Below are positions 24,716 to 29,366 of a stretch of DNA of 29,366 bases, piece by piece. Source of the DNA: UMGS172 sp045592985 (lineage in GTDB: Bacteria; Bacillota; Clostridia; Oscillospirales; Acutalibacteraceae); assembly GCA_045592985.1 (NCBI GenBank), contig JAZNVU010000044.1, positions 1 to 29,366 on the forward strand, given 5' to 3'. The notes under the pieces are model-generated. The model had not been told where the DNA came from and did not search any database. It was given only the letters and a program-made list of their open reading frames with translations. Each line of letters begins with the position of its first letter. Positions within the stretch are counted from its first letter, which is position 1. The position numbers were made by a program, and so were the translations under genes.

Positions 24716-24744
24716 TTGATTTTTTTAAAGAATTATGATAAAAT
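24716..24744 (+). promoter_or_regulatory. Promoter of the RpiR-type regulator
   Basis: TTGATT (24716-24721) and TAAAAT (24739-24744) with a 17-base spacer; the regulator's ATG follows 28 bases after the -10 box with a GAGAGGTG ribosome site. Confidence 0.78.
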
Positions 24745-24772
24745 GGAGTAAATTTTCACAGAGAGGTGTAAT

Positions 24773-25627
24773 ATGGAGTCAATTTTGCTCAAAATTAAGG
24801 AATTATATAAGGAAATGGGTCATAGTGAGAAGAAAATTGCAGATTGGATAACTTCAAATTTTCAAGAGATAATTGGTTTATCGATTAGCGAACTTGCAAA
24901 TAAATGTGAATGCGGTGAAGCAACGATAGTCAGGTTTTCACGAAGACTTGGGTTATCCGGTTACCAGGAATTAAAACTAAAAATTGCACAAGAATCTGCT
25001 AACACTGCAGCAGGCGGTGTTTTGGGAATAGAATCAGGTGACAATTGTTACGATATATTCAACAAAAGAATACGGGATATTGCGGTTGCTCTTGAAAACA
25101 CAAAAAGTGTTCTAAATGCTGAAGAAATTGAAAAAGCCGCAAACGTTATTAAAGACGCACGGCGAATAGTAATATTCGGATTAGGTAACTCAGCATCGGT
25201 CGCGGTAGATGCACAACACAAGTTCTTACGTGCCGGTCTTGACGCAATTGCATATTGTGATAACCACATGCAAGCCATAGCAGCCTCTCACCTGCATAAG
25301 GGTGATGTTGCAATTGGAGTTTCGCACTCTGGTGCGTCAATAGACGTTGTTGACGCTTTAAAAACCGCACGTGAAACCGGTGCTAAAACAATTTGTATTA
25401 CTAACTTTGGTGAAAGTCCTATAAATGAGCACAGCGATATTATATTAAACACTCGCTCAGATGAGACTAAGTATTCAATACTTGCTATGAGTTCAAGAAT
25501 TGCTCAGTTGGCTATTTTCGACGCTATATACACTTATATTGTCATGCACAGTAATAAAGCCGCTGTTCAAGCCATTAAAGATGCTGAAACGGCTCTTCAT
25601 AGTAAAAAATACATTGAAAACAATTAA
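24773..25627 (+). CDS. MurR/RpiR-family transcriptional regulator
   Basis: A 284-residue two-domain regulator. The N-terminal HTH_6 domain (about 1-77) has GHSEKKIADWI, LSISELANKCECGEATIVRFSRRLGLSGY. The C-terminal SIS domain (about 120-255) has RRIVIFGLGNSASVAVDAQHKFLRAG and AIGVSHSGASIDVVDAL, the phosphosugar-binding fold. Such proteins bind phosphosugars and usually control adjacent catabolic operons. It is divergent from the nine-gene operon with a shared 169-base control region, so it very likely regulates that operon; whether as activator or repressor is unknown. Confidence 0.93.
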   Translation: MESILLKIKELYKEMGHSEKKIADWITSNFQEIIGLSISELANKCECGEATIVRFSRRLGLSGYQELKLKIAQESANTAAGGVLGIESGDNCYDIFNKRIRDIAVALENTKSVLNAEEIEKAANVIKDARRIVIFGLGNSASVAVDAQHKFLRAGLDAIAYCDNHMQAIAASHLHKGDVAIGVSHSGASIDVVDALKTARETGAKTICITNFGESPINEHSDIILNTRSDETKYSILAMSSRIAQLAIFDAIYTYIVMHSNKAAVQAIKDAETALHSKKYIENN

Positions 25628-25631
25628 GATT

Positions 25632-25658
25632 GTTACAGAATTTTCAATATTCTGTAAC
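25632..25658 (+). terminator. Hairpin after the RpiR-type gene, weak terminator
   Basis: GTTACAGAAT (25632-25641) pairs with ATTCTGTAAC (25649-25658) over a 7-base loop. The downstream sequence has only short T stretches, so termination may be partial. Confidence 0.5.
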
Positions 25659-25668
25659 TCAATTTACC

Positions 25669-25696
25669 TTGAATAAAATATCTTGAATGATATAAT
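25669..25696 (+). promoter_or_regulatory. Promoter of the membrane protein-nnr-lipoprotein genes
   Basis: TTGAAT (25669-25674) and a perfect TATAAT (25691-25696) with a 16-base spacer. The first start codon is 24 bases further on. Confidence 0.7.
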
Positions 25697-25720
25697 AAAT
25701 TTAAGAACGGAGTGATTTAT

Positions 25721-26248
25721 ATGTACGATACAGGATATGATACTTTTGCTGAATGTTTGGTAAAAGTCAAATTCAATAAAAGCACAAAAACAATTTTAAC
25801 TGTTATCTGGGTTTCATTTATATTGCTTGCTTTGGGATTCGGTTATGTTTCGTCTAAATACCATACTATTGGTATTCTTCTTATACCTATTGCCGTTTTA
25901 TGTATATTTGTAGCATATCATCTCACATCAAAACTTAATGCTGAGTTTGAATACATCAATACTAATGGTGAAATAGATGTAGACCGCATTATTAATGGCA
26001 AAAAGCGTCAGACTATGGCAACTTTTAAATGTTCGGCTATAGAACGAATTGAGAAATTCAATCCAATGATTCATAAGCAGGACGCCAAAAAAAGAATATA
26101 TCATGCCTGCACTGCTGATGATAACTCGCAAGTTCTTGTTATTAGACACCCTAAAGGCGGAGTATATACTTTGGTAATGTGTATGGACGATGACTTTATC
26201 CAATCATTAAAGAAATATCTCCCCTACGAACTCAAAAATAAACTGTAA
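25721..26248 (+). CDS. Two-helix membrane protein, DUF6106-like (hypothetical)
   Basis: A 175-residue protein starting at ATG 25721, 8 bases after GGAG; the upstream in-frame GTG overlaps the ribosome site and is unlikely. A short N-terminal stretch (MYDTGYDTFAECLVKVK) is followed by two adjacent membrane helices (about residues 25-45 and 49-67), then a soluble domain of about 105 residues with FEYINTNGEIDVDRIINGKKRQ. This layout resembles what I recall of the DUF6106 family in Clostridia. Its function is unknown. It is the first gene of a probable three-gene unit with nnr and a lipoprotein gene. Confidence 0.75.
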   Translation: MYDTGYDTFAECLVKVKFNKSTKTILTVIWVSFILLALGFGYVSSKYHTIGILLIPIAVLCIFVAYHLTSKLNAEFEYINTNGEIDVDRIINGKKRQTMATFKCSAIERIEKFNPMIHKQDAKKRIYHACTADDNSQVLVIRHPKGGVYTLVMCMDDDFIQSLKKYLPYELKNKL

Positions 26249-26281
26249 GATTTGTACCCAAGAAAGGATAAGGTGTATATT

Positions 26282-27823
26282 ATGTCGATTGTTCTAAATT
26301 GTGCCGGAATCAGAGAACTTGAACAAAATGCTGTCAGATTAGGCATGAGTTGGCTGAGGCTAATGGAGAACGCCGGCTCGGCTGCCGCAAAAGAAATCCG
26401 CGATCGCTATGAAAACAAATGCAAAAATATTGTAATAGTCTGTGGTAAAGGTAATAACGGTGGTGATGGTTACGTTATTGCTCGTAAATTAACCGATTAC
26501 TTTTCTAATATCAAAGTTATTACTGTTGGCTCCCCTTCTACCGAAAGTTGCAAAGAAATGTATTCAAAAATCGTTGATTTAGGCTTGAAACCTATCAATT
26601 TTGAACTGTATGAATCATTGTGTTATCAATATTTAAACGAAGCAGATTTACTAATAGATGCACTTTTCGGTATTGGATTCAAAGGTGAACCTGACAGTAA
26701 CTCTGCACTGATTATTAACTCAATCAATTCTTCAAATGCAACAAAAGTTGCGATTGATATACCAAGCGGAATGACTTGTGATTCCGGAACAATGAGCAAT
26801 TTTTGCGTAAAAGCCGATATTACAGTTACTTTTTCCGCTTTTAAGCCTTGTCAGTTCCTTTATCCTGCATCAAAAAATTGCGGTTTTACTAAACTACTCA
26901 GTATAGGTATTCCAACTGAAGCATCAAACGGAATTATCCCCGAAATGATTGTTGTAAGCGATTCGCTTGCATCTTCCCTACTACCTATTCGTGATGTTGA
27001 CTGTCATAAAGGCTCCTGCGGTACTGCAGGTCTTTTTGTAGGTAATACCGGTTATTCAGGAGCAGCGGTTTTAGCTTGCAAAGCAGCTGTAAAAAGCGGA
27101 GTCGGTATTGCTAACATGATCATACCGCAAAGTATTTACAACATTATTGGAACTTCAATACCCGAGGCTGTTTGTACTGTACTTAAAGGCGATAGTTATG
27201 ATTCTATTCATGAAACAGATGGTGATAGAATTGTAAATACATTAAATAAAAGTAATGCAGGACTTGTCGGTTGCGGTCTTGGTAAAAGTTCACATATCAA
27301 ATCTATTTTGAAGAGAATTATTACTGAATGTAATATTCCTTTAGTTATTGATGCAGACGGTATAAATCAACTTTGTGACAGCATAGAATTAATCAAGCAA
27401 TATAAATTCGGTGCTGTCTTGACACCGCACCCCAAAGAAGCATCACGTTTACTTGGTTGCTCAGTTCAAGAAATCATAGAAAACCGTTTAGCAGCCGCAA
27501 AAGAAATTGCAGCAAGAACCAATGCTGTAACCGTTTTAAAAGGTGCTAACACGTTGATAGCGATTCCCAACAGCATCACTTATGTGGTAACTGACGGCAA
27601 CCCTGGAATGGCAACTGCCGGGACCGGCGATATGTTAGCAGGAATGATTGTTGCATTTATAGCTCAAGGTCTTGATATCGTCTCTGCTACTTTGTGCTCG
27701 GTTAAAATACATGCCATGTCGGGTGATGAGGCAGTTTTAAAAACATCGGTACTGTCGCTTACACCAACCGATATGATAAACACTCTTCCCGAAATATATT
27801 GCCGACTTTACAGCAAGAAATAA
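26282..27823 (+). CDS. nnr: Bifunctional NAD(P)HX epimerase / ADP-dependent dehydratase
   Basis: A 513-residue metabolite-repair enzyme that restores hydrated NADH/NADPH. The N-terminal YjeF_N epimerase domain (about 1-215) has ENAGSAAA, GKGNNGGDGY (55-64) and the IDIPSGM motif. The C-terminal dehydratase domain (about 235-513) has GSCGTAGLFVG, LTPHPKEASRL, VLKGANT and GNPGMATAGTGDMLAGM, where the GTGD aspartate (D450) is the ribokinase-like catalytic residue. The start is ATG 26282, 6 bases after AGGTG; a longer frame from an upstream TTG lacks support. Confidence 0.95.
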   Translation: MSIVLNCAGIRELEQNAVRLGMSWLRLMENAGSAAAKEIRDRYENKCKNIVIVCGKGNNGGDGYVIARKLTDYFSNIKVITVGSPSTESCKEMYSKIVDLGLKPINFELYESLCYQYLNEADLLIDALFGIGFKGEPDSNSALIINSINSSNATKVAIDIPSGMTCDSGTMSNFCVKADITVTFSAFKPCQFLYPASKNCGFTKLLSIGIPTEASNGIIPEMIVVSDSLASSLLPIRDVDCHKGSCGTAGLFVGNTGYSGAAVLACKAAVKSGVGIANMIIPQSIYNIIGTSIPEAVCTVLKGDSYDSIHETDGDRIVNTLNKSNAGLVGCGLGKSSHIKSILKRIITECNIPLVIDADGINQLCDSIELIKQYKFGAVLTPHPKEASRLLGCSVQEIIENRLAAAKEIAARTNAVTVLKGANTLIAIPNSITYVVTDGNPGMATAGTGDMLAGMIVAFIAQGLDIVSATLCSVKIHAMSGDEAVLKTSVLSLTPTDMINTLPEIYCRLYSKK

Positions 27824-27832
27824 GGTGAATTT

Positions 27833-28336
27833 ACGAAGAAATTTTGCATCCTCTTAATATGTATAATAACTCTTTGTTTGAGTGGATGTAGAAATGCAAC
27901 TTTAAATAATGTAGAACCGAATTTATCAGGTTTTTCTTGTAACTTTAGTATTAAAGATACCGATTTTGAAGGAACTCTTGAAGTTGATGATGAGTTTAAG
28001 TGCATTTTTAGGTTTGAGTCCCCTACCGATATGTCCGGAACGGTTATAACTGTTTCTGAAGATGCTGTTTTAGTAGATTCTAACGGATATGTATCGAGGT
28101 TTGATAATGATACACTGCCAGAAGATTCATTTACTGTTAATGTACAAAATGCGTTAAGCGTTGCAGATTCTTCAAAAATCATTAATAACAGAGATTCAGC
28201 CTATATTAACGGTACAGGAAACACCGGTGACTTTCGAATAGAGTTTCTTCACTCAGGCTACATACAAAGCATATCGTTTTTTGAATTGGATACCGTTATA
28301 GAGTTTACTAATGTTATTAATGTTGATACTGAATAA
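27833..28336 (+). CDS. Putative lipoprotein with apparent ACG start codon
   Basis: The frame encodes a typical lipoprotein signal: Lys-Lys at positions 2-3, a hydrophobic stretch (FCILLICIITLC) and lipobox L-S-G-C with C19. There is no ATG, GTG or TTG before this signal peptide; the only codon correctly placed is ACG at 27833, 5 bases after AAGGTG (27822-27827), immediately after the nnr stop. The next start, TTG at 27878, would remove the signal peptide. The mature part (about 149 residues) looks beta-rich, with DFEGTLEVDDEFKCIFRFESP and GDFRIEFLHSGYI, and I do not recognise a family. If ACG is real, expression would be low; otherwise a one-base change from ATG has occurred. Confidence 0.7.
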   Translation, partial: TKKFCILLICIITLCLSGCRNATLNNVEPNLSGFSCNFSIKDTDFEGTLEVDDEFKCIFRFESPTDMSGTVITVSEDAVLVDSNGYVSRFDNDTLPEDSFTVNVQNALSVADSSKIINNRDSAYINGTGNTGDFRIEFLHSGYIQSISFFELDTVIEFTNVINVDTE

Positions 28337-28370
28337 TTACAACCTCCTGTTTAGCAGGAGGTTGTAATTA
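28334..28370. terminator. Hairpin between convergent genes
   Basis: A 16-base-pair stem (28334-28349 with 28355-28370) around loop TTTAG, including AACCTCCTG/CAGGAGGTT. It begins on the stop codon of the lipoprotein gene. T-runs are weak on both sides, but the strength of the stem and the convergent position suggest termination in both directions. Confidence 0.75.
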
Positions 28371-28377
28371 TTCGTAT

Positions 28378-28902
28378 TTATTTTTTATCAAAAGAAGGAT
28401 TAAATGCATAGAAATTCTTAGCATTAAGACGTTCGGTTAAAAGTCTTAAACCTTCACCAAATCTTTGATAGTGCACAACTTCACGCTGACGCAAGAATTT
28501 TATAACATCTTTAACATCTGGATCATCGGCACAGTATCTTAAAATGTTGTCGTAGGTTGTTCTGGCTTTTTGCTCTGCAGCCATAGATTCATGAATATCG
28601 GTTATTGCATCGCCTTTTGATGCAAAACTAAAGGCGTTATATGGCACACCTGCTGCCGAAACAGGATAAATTCCTGCTGTATGGTCAACAAAATACGCAT
28701 CAAAACCTGCTGTCTTAATATCTTCCTCAGAAAGGTTTCTCGTCAACTGATAAACGATTGTTCCAACCATTTCTAAATGTGCAAGTTCTTCGGTACCTAC
28801 ATCAGTTAAAAGTCCTTTTAATTCGGCGTAAGGCATTGCGTATCTTTGGCTGAGATATCGCAGACTAGCGCCAATTTCACCGTCAGGACCTGCTGACGGC
28901 TT
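28378..28902 (-). pseudogene. cotJC: cotJC (manganese catalase-like spore coat protein), 5' end missing
   Basis: The frame matches CotJC/manganese catalase from the segment GPDGEIGASLRYLSQRYA onward, through GLLTDVGTEELAHLEM, AAGVPYNAFSFASKGD, AEQKARTTYDNI and FLRQREVVHYQRFGE. Recognisable CotJC residues begin upstream of the first ATG (28836), which would delete the metal-binding Glu of the GEIGAS stretch. The frame closes at TAA (28903-28905) with no start codon, and the roughly 30-35 N-terminal residues expected from CotJC (about 190 residues in full) are not found in any minus-strand frame up to the holin. So the gene is broken at its 5' end, next to phage lysis genes. It may be a dead remnant or half of a gene split by a prophage. 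Confidence 0.8.
28880..28899. repeat. Palindrome at the cotJC break, candidate attachment-site half
   Basis: CCGTCAG (28880-28886) and CTGACGG (28893-28899) are perfect inverted repeats around GACCTG. The left part encodes the first recognisable CotJC residues (GPDG) and the right part lies outside the conserved region, so the palindrome spans the junction. An inverted repeat at a phage/host junction fits a recombinase site, but this is inference. Confidence 0.4.
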
Positions 28903-28985
28903 TTAGAGATAACATATCAACATTATAATTTAAATATAAAGATTACTTAATACATTATATAATTTCATTCATAAATTGTAAACAA

Positions 28986-29026
28986 AAAATCATCGCCTTA
29001 GTCTTAATGACTAAGGCGGTGATTTT
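28986..29026 (-). terminator. Intrinsic terminator of the phage lysis genes
   Basis: An 18-base-pair stem (28986-29003 with 29009-29026, one G-T pair) with loop TTAAT, followed on the minus strand by TTTTTTG. It begins 2 bases after the holin stop codon. Confidence 0.9.
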
Positions 29027-29028
29027 AA

Positions 29029-29223
29029 CTAAAAATGATTCTTATCAGTCGGATTGTTTACAATACCGAAACCTACCAGCACCGGCAACAGAACGTTGAG
29101 CAAGCCGTCAACGGTACCGGATATGTCAACACCGGCAAACTCTTTTACGCAGAATGTAACAAGTGCGCCAAGTGACAGCCACACCGCCCATGACTTGAAT
29201 CGTTTTAAAAAGTTTTTCATCAT
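29029..29223 (-). CDS. Phage holin, phi-LC3-like
   Basis: A 64-residue protein starting at the tandem ATG (29221-29223 or 29218-29220) after a GGGGG ribosome site. The first ATG overlaps the endolysin stop (ATGA). A basic N-terminus (KNFLKRFK) precedes two membrane helices (about SWAVWLSLGALVTFCV and LLNVLLPVLVGFGIV), and the ending GIVNNPTDKNHF resembles the GIVVDPTTKG ending of phi-LC3 family holins. Holins form membrane pores that let endolysin reach the wall. Together with the upstream endolysin it forms a lysis cassette, here with the holin second. Confidence 0.85.
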   Translation of the reverse strand: MMKNFLKRFKSWAVWLSLGALVTFCVKEFAGVDISGTVDGLLNVLLPVLVGFGIVNNPTDKNHF

Positions 29224-29366
29224 TTTACCCCCAAAATAATTTTCCAAGTGTTAAGACCGACAACACCGTCGGCTTTGATACCCATTAGACCTTGCCATTT
29301 TTTGACAGCCTGCGCGGTATCCTTGCCGAATTTACCATCGATATCGTCACCCGTAAACCCAACAGC
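29220..29366 (-). CDS. Endolysin C-terminus with peptidoglycan-binding domain, cut by window edge
   Basis: Only the last 48 codons are visible; the gene continues beyond the right edge. They match a PG_binding_1 domain: GFTGDDIDGKFGKDTAQAVKKWQ, then GIKADGVVGLNTWKIIL. In phage endolysins this domain follows an amidase or muramidase catalytic domain, which would lie outside the window. Its TGA stop overlaps the holin ATG, so the two are translationally coupled. Confidence 0.85.
   Translation of the reverse strand, partial: AVGFTGDDIDGKFGKDTAQAVKKWQGLMGIKADGVVGLNTWKIILGVK

Noticed and set aside
27808..28182. A 124-codon minus-strand frame opposite the lipoprotein gene.
   Set aside because: Antisense to a frame with a signal peptide and ribosome site; no motif of its own.
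1..29366. CRISPR arrays, rRNA genes, insertion sequences.
   Set aside because: No regularly spaced direct repeats, rRNA sequence or transposase frame was seen on either strand.

Overview
The window looks like chromosome from a strictly anaerobic, spore-forming, AT-rich Firmicute of class Clostridia. An Oscillospiraceae/Ruminococcaceae-type gut organism is my guess from gene content; it is not proven. Supporting signs are the yicC-remA-gmk-rpoZ-priA-def-fmt-rsmB-rlmN-prpC-prkC-rsgA-thiN-spoVM gene order known from Firmicutes, spore genes (spoVM, a SipL-like SPOCS/LysM protein, a cotJC fragment), strong Shine-Dalgarno sites, and an ETF-linked electron-transfer operon.

Layout. (1) Positions 184-345 hold a tRNA-Leu(CAA) with a near-consensus promoter and a bidirectional terminator. 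(2) Positions 345-14947 (minus strand) are a long housekeeping and spore cluster read from a promoter at 14919-14947. It covers nucleotide metabolism and transcription (gmk, rpoZ), replication restart (priA), N-terminal processing of new proteins (fmt, def), rRNA methylation (rsmB, rlmN), the Ser/Thr phosphatase-kinase pair (prpC/prkC), ribosome assembly (rsgA), thiamine pyrophosphate synthesis (thiN), a small membrane peptide, spoVM and a sipL-like gene. coaBC and rpe, present in the Bacillus subtilis version, are absent here. (3) Positions 15026-24685 (minus) are a tightly packed nine-gene carbohydrate operon: AGPS/GlcD-like FAD dehydrogenase, iron-sulfur protein, class II aldolase, PfkB kinase, IolB-like isomerase, aldose epimerase-like protein, DUF4867 protein, FGGY kinase and a compact EtfB-EtfA fusion. 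A divergent RpiR-type regulator (24773-25627) faces it, with a palindrome lying exactly between the two promoters. (4) Positions 25669-28370 (plus) carry a small membrane protein, the NAD(P)HX repair enzyme Nnr, and a lipoprotein that appears to start at ACG. (5) Positions 28378-29366 (minus) hold a cotJC gene lacking its 5' end, next to a phage holin and an endolysin cut by the window edge.

How the parts may work together. In region 3 the FAD enzyme probably oxidises a sugar, polyol or sugar acid and passes electrons through the iron-sulfur protein to the fused ETF. Isomerase and epimerase steps, two kinases and an aldolase would then take the carbon to triose phosphates. The substrate is unknown and no transporter is encoded. 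In region 5 the geometry (3' part of a spore-coat gene, a possible attachment-like palindrome, then the lysis end of a phage) suggests a prophage inserted in cotJC, possibly a skin-like element removed during sporulation. Both ideas are inference from gene content and order.
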